A stretch of DNA of 64,000 bases from Rhyacophila brunnea (lineage: Eukaryota > Arthropoda > Insecta > Trichoptera > Rhyacophilidae): the NCBI GenBank assembly GCA_022495005.1, contig JAGYXB010000557.1, positions 1,736,001 to 1,800,000 on the forward strand, read 5' to 3'. Position numbers and translations under genes: made by a program. Positions 24,428 through 34,986 of the stretch are shown here, piece after piece. How positions within the stretch are numbered: the stretch's first letter is position 1; the number at the start of each line of letters is the position of its first letter. Under the pieces are notes generated by a model that was not told the DNA's origin, made no database searches, and saw only the letters and a list, made by a program, of their open reading frames with translations.

Positions 24428-26235
24428 GTCACAGTCAAATATAAAAAATATTCTTGAGGGTTAGTTGTAATATGGCGTTGCGTTAATTAATTTATGGTTA
24501 ACCCTATATTGTTGCCTATTAAAATGTGTATAAATTATTCATTTGTGAAATAAATATTCAAATCTTTTTTTATAACACAAAAATCTATTTTACAATAAAT
24601 TTTTTAATGCTTCATTAGTTATTTATAAAAATATGAAAAATGACTTATTCATGTTTTTATGCATATTGTTTTATATATTTATTATCAAGGTAACAGACAA
24701 TTTATAGGAAAACACGAATCTGGAACCCAGTCAGGCTATCATATTATTATTAATGTGACTGTGGTAATTGTGGTCTGGTTTCTGTAAAGATCTCCTTCTA
24801 CTTTGTCATCTACACCTTGGCGTTATATATCTCAATGAATATTTTATGATTAATAATTGTCTTAATATTGATAAGATACCAACGCTATCATGAAAACATG
24901 GAGCGCAATTTCATTGATATTGTACAGATAGATAATTTTCCATAAGAATCAAAAAGAAAAAATATCTACTTTTCGAACATTCGAGAACATTTTTGTTATT
25001 TGAATTGTTCATCTAACTATATATTCAATGTATCTACGAATATTTTATATTAGATCAAAAGAATCTTTCTAATTCCAAAAGTTTTTTTATTACTCGTAAT
25101 TAAATATTTTTTGATTATGTAAAAATGTTATATCGGTAAAGCTTTTTTATTAATATATGATCATTAATTTTGACACTTTTTTTCTCTAAAATATAACATT
25201 AATTACTCACACCCCTACAAATAAAACTGTTGTCGGAAAACTAAGGCGGGGTTGGTTAAGTAAACATGAAATAATGTTTTTGTTGTAGCAGTATTCAAAT
25301 GTTTTTGGATTAATAGTTTTCCAGCTGAAGCTTCTAGTTCGGTATCGTGTTGATATTCTGTGTTTGGTTAAAGAAAAAATATGCTCTGGAATTTTTCATA
25401 AAATGCACCAAAGTATTTATCATATTCGGGTTTATATTTGTCTTCTATCTATAGCAATACATTTTAGTAACAATGTTGAATATAAAATTTAAAAAAAAAA
25501 GATTCGATATTAATACAAATTTATATTAATATATGGCGGCAACTTTTCAATGATACAATAAACTAACAAGAAGACAGTGTCACAAAGTTACACCAGCCAC
25601 GTCTAATGTGACAGTCTGATTTCGTAACTGAGTTGTAACTTTATGTTACTGTTTGCACTGCTAAAACCGGTAGTTGGATATTTTTAAGCGTTATTTTTTT
25701 TATTTTATTGGATGACGAGTGACCACTTTGGTAGCTATAGTAGCCGGGTAGTTTTGGATTTGGTCCTACCCACTTACCTACGAAACTACCAGTCATTTTT
25801 TGAAACGATATTTGTCGAAAATTAACCTTGCGCTGTGGACATACGTCCATGAACTAACCAATTGACATGACCAATTAATGTTACCAACATGACCAATTAA
25901 TTTTATCAATAAAATAGAATAGACGAATTTGTCACATTTCTGATTTTTTTTCATATGAGTACTTCAACTTTAAAATTATTTGTGGTATAGCTAATTTATC
26001 ACATACATTATAAACAATTCGTTTTTTGTAAATATTGTTCAATTTAATAAAAAAATTACTTTTTCTATTCAACGAAAATTTCACAAGATTTAAGAATGTA
26101 ACATTCAAATTATGTATGTAATTAAAAATTATTAGCAAGTTCAAAGAAGCTATAACATAAAACATCTTGGCGTGATCCGTGACGTTGGTTAGTAATTAAA
26201 GTAATACCTACTTTGATTTAACTCATTCGCTTCTG
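24428..26235. other. AT-rich stretch with one SINE tail piece
   Basis: Mostly AT-rich and unassigned. Positions 26068-26125 (CACAAGATTTAAGAATGTAA...TTATGTATGT) match the tail of the S1 SINE on the minus strand without a recognisable head. Confidence 0.5.
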
Positions 26236-26241
26236 ACTATA

Positions 26242-26340
26242 TAATGAGATTTTAATTAGCACCTTTAAAATGCTCGTTAATTACATCGATCGGCCGCCTG
26301 GTCATTACGCGCATGTGCGTCTTCAGCGTCAAAAGTATTA
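26242..26340 (+). repeat. 99-bp repeat with GC-rich core, copy 1
   Basis: This matches 54103-54202 at about 90 percent, in the same orientation, including ACATCGATCGGCCGCCTGGT and CATTACGC. Both copies start TAATGAGATTTTAATT and end AAGTATTA. The second copy interrupts an RTE fragment, so the unit is mobile. There are no long inverted ends and no ORF. The class is unknown. Confidence 0.8.
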
Positions 26341-26429
26341 AAATACAAAAGCCGATAGCCAATAGTGGCTCAATTTAGACAGCGCTTTAGAGATTACTAT
26401 AAGAGCCATTAGTTAAAATTTGTCGTAAT

Positions 26430-26580
26430 TAAGTATGGTACCTTTTGAATATTGGTCTATGTGCGTGGGTGCGGAACCCGAGAGATGCAGGTTCGATTCC
26501 TGTGTGGTGTGTTACTTTTTTAAAAAAAGATTTTTTCTATTGGTTATAATGTGTTTTCTCAGAAATGATGTATGTTTAAT
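26430..26580 (+). mobile_element. tRNA-derived SINE (family S1), plus strand
   Basis: A perfect B box, AGGTTCGATTCCT, closes with GTGTGGTGTGTTAC, followed by a T run, GATTTTTTCTATTGGTTATA, ATGTGTTTTCTCAGAAATGA and TGTATGTTTAAT. This tail order equals that at 31555-31660 (minus strand) and 31900-31985. The A-box side (GGTCTATGTGCGTGGGTGCG) is diverged. Confidence 0.7.
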
Positions 26581-26639
26581 AATAAAACATGTTTGTTTGC
26601 AAAAATATACACAACCATGTTTATTTTGTTGTAAATAAC

Positions 26640-27520
26640 ACGCTACTGTAATATAAAAATGTTATATATTTTATGCAAACGGACTATTTTTTATATATAC
26701 CTATGTATCGTAAAATAATCATCTTATAATGTTATTTAAATCAATCAAAAGATACCGTAAATAAGCCTGTAAAATCTAAAAAACATTAATATTATGTAGA
26801 TGCTCAGTATATAATAATCGACCATAATATGTCAAGCAACGATAGTAATGTTAAATATGCTCAACATTTTATACATTGTTACAGACTATAGCCGTAATTA
26901 TCACAACATACTTTGGCAAAACACATCCCAGTAGAGCAGAGCCATTAATTTATCAAAGGGCAAAACTCCATTTCGTTTTCAAACGTTCAAATCTAACCCG
27001 ACACGCACTTCCTGTCAAATAAATGGCTCGAAATCAGTCAGCAAGTAATTCTCTCTTTATTGTTTATTTTTGTTCTTCGGGACTATGAAAAAAAACCTTC
27101 TATATCAGTGATATATTGTATTAATAAAATTATGATATGGATCACGGGAAATAAATCCTTGCGTAATCAATCAAGGAAATGAACTGAACTGTGATACATT
27201 TGTAGTACACTTTTATATACTACAGAATATATTATATACATGCCAGTTGTACAAAAATAATTACCAGAATACGTCCAAATAGTAAATGATGTCAAAATTA
27301 AAATAAAATACATATTATTATGAAAAGGTCTCGCAGCACATTAATTTATTTTGAAGTTTTTGTTCAATTTTGTTTACTTATCAGTTTAAATCGTCGTTTA
27401 GGGTGGTATTTTAATTAAGCTATTTTCAAGTAACATGTTGTGCGTAATTACTATTTGAGTCAATTAATGTCCTGGCAATCTCGACATTTTCAACCACGCA
27501 ACAACCTATTGAAGGCACAA
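26640..27520. other. AT-rich stretch, no gene recognised
   Basis: No coding or repeat signal was recognised. Confidence 0.45.
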
Positions 27521-27525
27521 AGTAG

Positions 27526-27770
27526 TTGAGTAGGTCATAGAAAGGGGCTTCTCTCAACCATTTACACATTTAAATATGTGCATAAAAATAATGATGCAAT
27601 AATTTTGAGAAGTTTTTACGTGCATTATAAGTTATATTTTATATTGTATTAATGAGTTACTTTGACCATTAATTTGTTATGTTGTCTAATATAAGCATAT
27701 CAGAGAGTAACTATTGTGTGTCTCAAATACGGAGAGAAGCTTTTTTACTTTTAACTTACTTAGTTACTCA
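27526..27770. mobile_element. MITE of ~245 bp, first member of a tandem pair
   Basis: The left end TTGAGTAGGTCATAGAAAGG, then GGCTTCTCTC, recurs inverted at the right end (GGAGAGAAGC...TAACTTACTTAGTTACTCA). Interior positions also pair (AAATATGTGCATAAAAATAA block). There is no ORF. It is followed 51 bp later by a second element of the same family. Confidence 0.75.
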
Positions 27771-27821
27771 TATACATATAATTCACACCGTAAAACAGTA
27801 TGTTAACTAAGCAATACTGAA

Positions 27822-28052
27822 TTGAGTGGGTTAATAGCAAAATGACTACTCTCCATATAGAAATATGCGGATAAAAATAATTACACAGTTTTGAGGAAGT
27901 TATATTATATAAAATGAACAGACACTTAGAAACTTAATCCATTGTTTAAATTAAAAATACAAACTTTATTTGTCTCAACTTGAACATTACGTAGAGTGAT
28001 TACTGTGCATTTAAAATATGGAGAATAGCCCCTTTGTTTATAACCTACTCAA
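27822..28052. mobile_element. MITE of ~231 bp, second member of the tandem pair
   Basis: The left end TTGAGTGGGTTAATAGCAAA...CTACTCTCCATAT pairs with the right end ATATGGAGAATAGCCCCTTT...TAACCTACTCAA. Its interior (AATATGCGGATAAAAATAAT, TTTTGAGGAAGTTATATTAT) matches the interior of the first copy in the same orientation. Its right end is a closer match to the left end of copy 1 than to its own left end. Confidence 0.75.
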
Positions 28053-28063
28053 TTTATAGTGTA

Positions 28064-28257
28064 AAGCACCGGCTAGACGCTCATGCTTTACCACAAGCTT
28101 ACCTACACAAACTGGTTTGTATCAGGAAGCCCGTGTGTATGGACGGGAAAACTGTAGCTCGCGCAAACCGAAAAGTGCTGTAAAAATGTTTTAAAAGTGC
28201 AAATTTTTTACATAAACTATACCGCAAAGGTAATTCGCTGCTGTCTAACTGGCGCTT
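28064..28257. mobile_element. MITE, copy 1 of the family also at 60514-60687
   Basis: AAGCACCGGCTAGACG (left) and TGTCTAACTGGCGCTT (right) are imperfect inverted ends. The interior (GGAAGCCCGTGTGTATGGAC, GGGAAAACTG.AGCTCGCGCA, AACCGAAAAGTG) matches the inverted copy at 60514-60687 at roughly 80 percent. It has no transposase. Confidence 0.75.
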
Positions 28258-28945
28258 ATATGAAACCATATGAGGTAAAACCTTTAATAGTTAGCATATG
28301 TTATAAATAAGTTTAAGTTTACATTCCGGGCACATGATCGCCGTCAACAGAATGCAGCATTTATCTTAAAAATCAGGACCACCCAATTGTATACCTGTTA
28401 CTTCACTCTTTTCACACTCCCCTTTCTCTATGGTTCCAATTACATCCTCCATTATATACAGTCCATTTGCTTCCTTTAAATAACATTTTATAAAAAAAAC
28501 TGATGGCGTATTAATTAATGCTTAATAAATAAAACATATCATGATGTGTCTCAGAATAATACAAAATACTGTCATTAAGTATCTCAAAATATACTGGGTT
28601 ATTATTATATATAAAATCCCCGATATCAATCTACATTTAAAACATAAATCAAATCATATTTCCTGGAGTTTCTATTTCGAGTCTTCCGCGACTCGTATCA
28701 ACGCTGCAAATGTGTCTCAAATCCATTTCAAATATTTACATAATATCCGTTCGGCAATACGGCATTTATATGAAAATTTTCCGTAAAGTTTATTGAACAA
28801 TGCGCAAAGGATTTTCACACTTGCACAACAAAAATAAAACCATTCGGAGATGATATTGCTTTAAATATACCCCTATAAAATTATAACAAAGAGAATAAAT
28901 AATGTTGGTATATTAGTCAGTAGTTTCACTCGTATACGTATAAAA
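28258..28945. other. AT-rich stretch, no gene recognised
   Basis: An 81-codon + ORF (28541-28786) has no recognisable motif. Nothing else was found. Confidence 0.4.
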
Positions 28946-28950
28946 CTATA

Positions 28951-30801
28951 TAATTATAAGATAAAAAGAACTTTTTATATACCACGTTTCAAAAATTTCT
29001 GTTGAATCATATAAACTTGACAAACCTATGTATTAATAATTAAGGACAAATAAGGTAATTGTCAACAAATCATTTTTTTGCTATTTTGCAACAAACAAAC
29101 AATTAATATAGAATACTGAAATGTCATTTTGATTTCCATAGAAACGCACGTATATATTAATAATTTAGTTGCTAGGTCACCCACTTAGCAACTAATAATA
29201 GTGGATTGGATTACGAATTTCTTCTGAAATAACTTTTCATACAAAACAGAATTAACTGAAAATGAATTCAATTATCATGCTCGTCGAAGGTCAAAATTGA
29301 GTTTTTATTGTATTTTCAAACCATGATCCTGGACACTCCTTAAACGTTGTAGATAATCTATTAATATAATTTTGAAGCCTTATTATCCTTTATAGTTATT
29401 TTAAACATTTGACGACTGCATAAAGTATTTTTGTTACATAAAATAGTATTCTTTTAAACCTCTCGCTCTAATGTTTTAGAATATAGTCATATTTCGGTAC
29501 ATAACTGTGCAGTGGTGTTAAGATTTTCTACGTTTATTAATTTTTAAACGCATTTATGAAACCATTAGTATAATTTATTACGTGATAATTTTTGTAAAAT
29601 ATTCACGATAAAAAATTATATTGATAATCTCTGTAATCCCAAATTTGACAAGAATTAGGCATTTTATTATTCAAAAAATCGGCAAGATTAACACATTTGA
29701 AGATGATTCTAAAGATACTTATTATAAGCTATGTCTTTGACCATTCAAGTGTGATAAACATCTTATGAATAATGATTGCTTTATAATAAATTTTGACCTA
29801 ATAATAAGGTAGTGTTTTTTTGAAATACTCCATTTTTTTGTCATTCCCTAGTGGTTAAGCTACAACATACGGCCGTAGCCATAAATTGACAAACTATAAT
29901 TGAAGTAGGGAGTAAAATGATATTGAGGCGCGTGTTTGAACATATACCGTTTAAAAAAAAATAAAAAAAATTGGTTAGGTACATGTTCAAACACGCGCGT
30001 TAACATAATTTTACTTACTACTTTAATTATAGTTTGTCAATTTATGGCTACGGCCGTATGTTGTAGCTTAACCACTGAAGAATGACAAAAGAAATGGCGT
30101 ATTTCAAAAAAACACTACCTTATTTCAATAATTATTATAAAGCAATAATTATTCATAAGATATTTATCACACTTGAATGGTCAAAGACATAGCTTATAAT
30201 AAGTATCTTTAGAATCATCTTCAAATGTGTTAATCTTGCCGATTTTTTGAATAATAAAATGCCTAATTCTTGTCAAATTTGGGATCACAGAGATTATCAA
30301 TATATTTTTTTAACGTGAATATTTTACAAAAATTATCTCGTAATAAATTATACTAATGGTTTTATAAATGCGTTTAAAAATTAATAAATGTAAAAAATCT
30401 TAACACCACTGCACAGTTCTGTACCGAAACATGACTATATTCTAAAACATTAGAGCGAGAGGTTTAAAAGAATACTATTTTATGTAATAAAAATACTTAA
30501 TGCAGTCATCAAATGTTTAAAATAAATATAAAGGATAATAAGGCTTCAAAATTATACAAATAGATTATCTACAACGTTTAAGCAGTGTCCAGGATTATGG
30601 TTTGAAAATACAATAAAAACTCAATTTTGACCTACGACGAGCTCGTGGGCCGTTAAAAGAATGCATTGGCATCGTATCCTGATATATTCTAAAAGTTTCA
30701 AATGTCTAGCTAGTCGGTAAGTTAGTTAAAAATCGATTGCAAGATTTGTACTGGATAAACAACCACCGGACGAACAAGATTACGAGTTAAGAAAAACTTG
30801 G
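28951..30801 (+). repeat. Interspersed repeat R1, copy c, split by a palindrome
   Basis: The left part (28951-29278) and right part (30643-30801) together give the normal block order of R1, including TTAGTTGCTAGGTCACCCAC, GCATTGGCATCG and TCTAGCTAGTCGGTAAGTTA. Between CAATT and GTTAAAAG, where uninterrupted copies have about 20 bp, this copy carries the 1364-bp inverted repeat. The palindrome is therefore a later insertion. Confidence 0.85.
29279..30642. mobile_element. 1.36-kb near-perfect palindrome (foldback element)
   Basis: The left arm (29279-29949) and right arm (29977-30642) are inverted copies over about 670 bp, separated by a 27-bp A-rich spacer. Outer ends are GCTCGTCG...GGTCAAAATTGAG and CTCAATTTTGACCTACGACGAGC. 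Central ends are GCGCGTGTTTGAACAT and ATGTTCAAACACGCGCG. Differences between arms are few (isolated substitutions and 1-2 bp indels). There is no ORF of note in either arm. A second copy of the terminus sits at 1-128. A clean target-site duplication was not identified. If transcribed, it would fold into a long hairpin. Confidence 0.9.
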
Positions 30802-31380
30802 TAATAAATGCATTTGATTATCAAACAAATAGAACAGTTTTTTTTTTTTAAATATTTGAATATAGAACAAAATTCATACGATCATTTGATGCAGAGTGAA
30901 TTAGTAGAAATCCTTTTTATCTATGAGTTTTAATATAGGATTTTAATGTGCAAGTTTAAAAAGTACATAAAGAGTCGACCTGCTGCACGGAATAAAATAT
31001 TTCTTCGCGGCAATATTTTAATAATTTGATTTAATGCTATTCAAATATATTTCACCAAATCTTCACAATTTAAATAATAATATAATATAAACGTATGCTC
31101 GATGCTTGTGGTAAATTACGAAAACATATTGAAAACTTTACGGGCGATATAACATGGTGATTTTTCGCTCATTAAAGGCCATATGATTTAAGATACTCGT
31201 AGGTGCCTACAATATTTTTCTAGTATACAATTATCTTTTAGTGTTCATTTCATTTTAAAATATATTTTTAATTCTAATTTGTTTAAATGTTCAAAACGGG
31301 TAATTTTTACCACCAAAAACATGTAAGTTACTGCTATTATGTTATAGAGGATGAAAATTAAAATAGCTGACGATGAACAC
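30802..31380. other. AT-rich stretch, no gene recognised
   Basis: No coding or repeat signal was recognised. Confidence 0.45.
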
Positions 31381-31384
31381 TTTT

Positions 31385-31445
31385 AACAATCTCCACTTTG
31401 TGGAGGCCCATATTATGATCCCCTTAAGATCAAACACGGTGATGT
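31385..31445 (+). repeat. SINE tail fragment (family S2)
   Basis: CTCCACTTTGTGGAGGCCCA and TATGATCC followed by TAAGATCAAACACGGTG match the tail seen at 53490-53535 (CCTACTCTGTTGGGGCCCAT, ATGATCCTATTAGAATCTGA) and, inverted, at 49275-49330. No head is present here. Confidence 0.6.
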
Positions 31446-31554
31446 AGTAATTGTAGCAGTGCCTGGAAATATTTCATAAACTATAACCCAATGAGATACA
31501 TAATGATCAATTATTTACACCATTTCTTTTATTCGATGAATAATTCACAAGATT

Positions 31555-31736
31555 TTGAAAATGTATATTAACATATTCTATAAATTGAACATAAATAACT
31601 TGAAAACACCTCAGATATATACCCACTAGAAAAATCAAAAAAAAAAAAAAAATACGAAACTCAACGGGATTTGAACCCATATAACCATTGGTTTCATACC
31701 AATCTGTGCATTATCCAATTAAGCTACGAGCCTTCT
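31555..31736 (-). mobile_element. tRNA-derived SINE (family S1) with intact pol III boxes
   Basis: The minus strand starts GGCTCGTAGCTTAATTGG, giving a good A box (complement of 31715-31726) and an exact B box GGTTCAAATCC (complement of 31667-31677). An anticodon-like arm ATTGG-TATGAAA-CCAAT and a 5-bp T stem can be drawn. The loop lacks the universal U33, and the 3' strand pairs badly with the acceptor (GGCTCGT against TGAGTTT). It is therefore a tRNA-derived SINE head and not a working tRNA. The T run and tail (TCTAGTGGGTATATATCTGA, GTTTTCAAGTTATTTATG) follow. Confidence 0.8.
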
Positions 31737-31837
31737 ATTTAATTACGACAATTTAAACTAGTAGGTCATACATGAAATGCTTATCAAATTGCGTTATTAT
31801 TGACTATCGGTTTCTGTGTATTAAAACAATCAGTATT

Positions 31838-31990
31838 AATTAATGCACAGATTGGCACGATACTAATGGTTATACTCGTATGCGTTCAAATTGCGTCGAG
31901 TTTCGTATTTTTTTTCAAATATGATTTTTTCTAGTGTGTATATAATATCTGATGTGTTATCAAGTTGTGTGTGTTCAATTAATTACATCT
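31838..31990 (+). mobile_element. tRNA-derived SINE (family S1), inverted partner
   Basis: From AATGCACAGATTGG through TTCAAATTGCGTCGAGTTTC and TTTTTCTAGTGTGTATATAA it matches the minus-strand copy ending at 31736, in opposite orientation, 100 bp away. The A box is missing, so the copy is 5'-truncated or decayed. The pair could form a hairpin in RNA. Confidence 0.75.
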
Positions 31991-31999
31991 TCGATATCC

Positions 32000-32500
32000 T
32001 ACAACAGTTGTACACAATATAAATAATTACCTATGTAATAATTAGAAATAAATATTTTCACAAGCACCAGAAGAATAAAGGTACTGATTAATTAAAATAT
32101 TAAATAAAAAGCGAAAAATATACAACACTCAAAAAAATGATCAAAGCCAAAGGTAGGTGTACATTATTTGGCCTTAGGAGTGACATTTTTTTTAAAAAAA
32201 ATCCGTGCTTTTGAATGAATAATAAATTGGCATGCTTTTAAATTTTTCTTTGGAATTATATAAAAAAAATTGTAACAAAAGTTGATATTTTTAAAGCATA
32301 CGCCAAGATAATAAATTATATCAGCAGATTAATTTATAAAAAAAACCCGTGTTTTTGTATCACACAGTAGAATAAATTCAAAAATATTTTAATTTTTTGT
32401 TAATTAAACCTAACTAAAGCATTTTTTTTTTTTTTTTTTGACCTAACTAAAACATTGAATCGTTATAATTATTTTTTTATGTTCGATCCAAAAATATTAT
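32000..32500. other. AT-rich stretch with poly-T tract
   Basis: Only AT-rich sequence, including an 18-base T run at about 32422-32439. No gene was recognised. Confidence 0.5.
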
Positions 32501-32507
32501 TTTTACC

Positions 32508-33059
32508 AATGGCGAGTGGATGTACACTGTTTGATATTAGATATATTATATTAGTGCACACTAAATTTTGTCAGTCAAACGTATTTTTTTCCAGTGAACT
32601 AAGAATACAATTTTCATGTGGTTAAAATGTGATTGCAGTTGTTAAAATTCAATTAAACCCTGCCTAACCCAAACCATAATAGTTAAGTTATGCTCGGGTG
32701 GTCGGGTGTTGCTTATTTGTTTTCGTTGAATTAAGAATACATATTACAAAAAGTTTTTTTTTTAATTCATTAAGCCACGCCAAATCACAATCGATAAAAT
32801 GTATTCTTCTATCTTCGAAATATCTTAAATGTGTGATTTAATGGCATAATTTTAGATATTTTATAGATAAACGACTATTTTTTATTACTATCTACTACGG
32901 TTTGGATTTGGCAGGGCTTAATTAAATTTTAAAAACTAACTAACAATATTTACACATTGTAGTCTTAGTTCAATGAAAGCAAGTTCAGCAAATACGTTAG
33001 ACTAACAATGTTTAGTATTTTGTCGAATCTTAACAGCCTATCACCACTCTTCGCCACTG
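32508..33059. mobile_element. hAT-type MITE, second copy of the 15.6-kb family
   Basis: The interior and ends match 15641-16148 in the same orientation: GTGCACACTAAATTTTGTCA, AATTAAACCCTGCCTAA, TTTAATGGCATAATTTTA and CTTAACAGCCTA. The right end CTTCGCCACTG is the canonical inverse of CAGTGGCGAAG. The left end is CAATGGCGAGTGGATG. No matching 8-bp flanks were found at this copy. Confidence 0.7.
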
Positions 33060-33243
33060 GTATGTAAGTAGCTTCTAAAAGTCCCAAAAACATACATGTT
33101 GGAAAATAGCACTAGATTTTGTTGAACACATCTTTCGCTTGCCGAGCGAGTACTTTAACGAATTTGTCCTGTTTTACCTATTTCTACACATAATACAACA
33201 CAGTATATAAACAACCTACCTCCACCTTATGCCACTGCTGGTG
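33060..33243 (+). repeat. Shared flank plus an isolated hAT terminus
   Basis: Positions 33060-33155 repeat the flank found after 16148. Further on, AACAACCTACCTCCACCTTATGCCACTG (33215-33243, given here only as its motif) is another right terminus of the same hAT family with no left partner nearby, so nested or partial copies are present. Confidence 0.6.
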
Positions 33244-33244
33244 A

Positions 33245-33840
33245 CTAAAACCTAGTGAGCGAATAAATTTGATTTAGCGAAACATTATTGTATTATGTAG
33301 TCAATCAAAGACGTGCTAAAATAATCTATACTAAACATACAACTAAACTTAGACTATTAATTGAAAAAGCTCCCACAGCTTATAAACAAATTGTTACCAA
33401 TTTAGTTGACATTTAGAAGACTTCGATCATCATTCAAAAGAGACTTCCTGTAAACACAAGTACTTAATTAATGAACAAAACCGTATATTTTCTTCATCGT
33501 GTTTATTCTTAAGTAAATTATCAGTTAGATATTGTCACACACCCAATTTTGACCATTTGGGGAGGTCTCGTTGTATACACATGGTCATGTGAGCAGAGTT
33601 GATTACGATCGGATCTAGCACTTAAGAATATTTTAAGCCCACCGTTCGATAAATTAATTAATATTTATTGGTGCCGCTTTTAGCAGAGGACGGTAATTTG
33701 CAGATGCTGTTGGATTACGGATCTAGAGAGGGGGTTGCTTTCTTGATGTCACTCGAGCTAACTCAATGTTATCCGCAATCACAGTCGCCTCATGGCCCGT
33801 AACTGCTGGTTGCCTGGTCTTTTGACAATAATCAGAGATT
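33245..33840. other. Stretch without recognised gene
   Basis: The part from about 33535 is GC-richer than its surroundings (for example GGAGGTCTCGTTGTATACAC, CACAGTCGCCTCATGGCCCG) but has no usable reading frame. A decayed transposon is possible. Confidence 0.4.
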
Positions 33841-34547
33841 TGAAAGTAGATGGGAAGAAAGGAATGAGGGCTAGCATAATTGGCCCAACCACTTATATAT
33901 TTTTTTAATAATATCTAGTCATTCTTACTTAATGTTTAAGACAATAACGAGTAAATGTTTCTACGTCGGTCTTAGGAAGGAAATATCGGATGTCCTTGCA
34001 GGCAGATATTGTTAGTAGATTAATACTCTAAAATATATGTTTCTGTAGTGTTAAAATAATTTATAATTTTTCTTATATACTAATTTATTTACTTTATTTA
34101 TATGTGCTAGGTATATACATATACCTATAATAATGATACCTTTTTTGAAATTGCGTCGATTGTCTTGCATAAAATATGATCGTGTATGTCATGTCATATC
34201 TTTTTGCATTTCAACACCATTGAATAAAATAATATTTGTATGATACACGAGCGGGTACCCAATCAAAACTTATTCCGTAAGTTTTCACGACGGTAAAACA
34301 GTGATTGCAATTTTCATATATAGTATTTGCGAAAGAAGATTTGGAGGTAGGTGGGAAGAAAGGAATGAGGGCTAGCATAATTGGCCCAACCACTTATCAT
34401 TTTTAAATAATATCTAGTCATTCTTACTTAATGTTTAAGACTAATAATAATGAGTAAATGTTTCTACGTCGGTCTTAGGAAGGAAATATCGGATATCCTT
34501 GCAGGCAGATATTGTTAGTAGATCCATACTCTAAAATATATGTTTCT
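33841..34547 (+). repeat. R-X-R structure: ~205-bp direct repeats around a 297-bp segment
   Basis: R copy 1 (33841-34044) and R copy 2 (34342-34547) share TGGGAAGAAAGGAATGAGGG, CTAGCATAATTGGCCCAACC, TTTCTACGTCGGTCTTAGGA and GGCAGATATTGTTAGTAGAT, at about 93-95 percent. X (34045-34341) lies exactly between them and recurs alone at 38492-38777. The layout resembles a terminal-repeat retrotransposon in miniature. X occurring alone argues instead for X inserting at the junction of a tandem duplication. The R ends are not a clean TG...CA. A weak match to the start of R is seen at 39594-39635. Confidence 0.75.
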
Positions 34548-34980
34548 AATATTCATATTATGCTTGTGACTCTTGATCACACGTGGCAGCCAGATGAGAG
34601 AGATTTTGTGAAACGTCTCGTCAGATACCCCCCTCGGCCATTCAAACTGTTGGCACGTTCCGTCCCTTGCACATTTTTATATAATAATTTTATTCAAAAT
34701 GTAACAACTCTAATTCGTATTCAGCAACAAATCTCACCGTTTTATTGACCATCCGATGTGTTTTTATCACTCCAAGTCCCCAAGCAATAGAGTAAAAGAC
34801 GATGCCCTCAGCCATCCAACTGAGCGAGAAGGTGAATTCATTTTCTCCCTCTTACGTGCGACCGGAGGTGATGCTGATGATTCAACTTCTTGTTTATGAA
34901 GTTGTAATTGTATATGTGATATTTCTCTATTCATTGTTCATCTAACGATATCAGTCATAATACCGAGTCTGTGTATATTG
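34548..34980. other. Stretch without recognised gene
   Basis: A 78-codon + ORF (34512-34748) overlaps R copy 2 and shows no motif. Nothing else was recognised. Confidence 0.4.
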
Positions 34981-34986
34981 TAAATG

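Noticed and set aside
31659..31733. tRNA-like sequence that could pass for a tRNA gene
   Set aside because: The anticodon loop lacks U33, the acceptor strands do not pair and a SINE tail follows. It is a SINE head.
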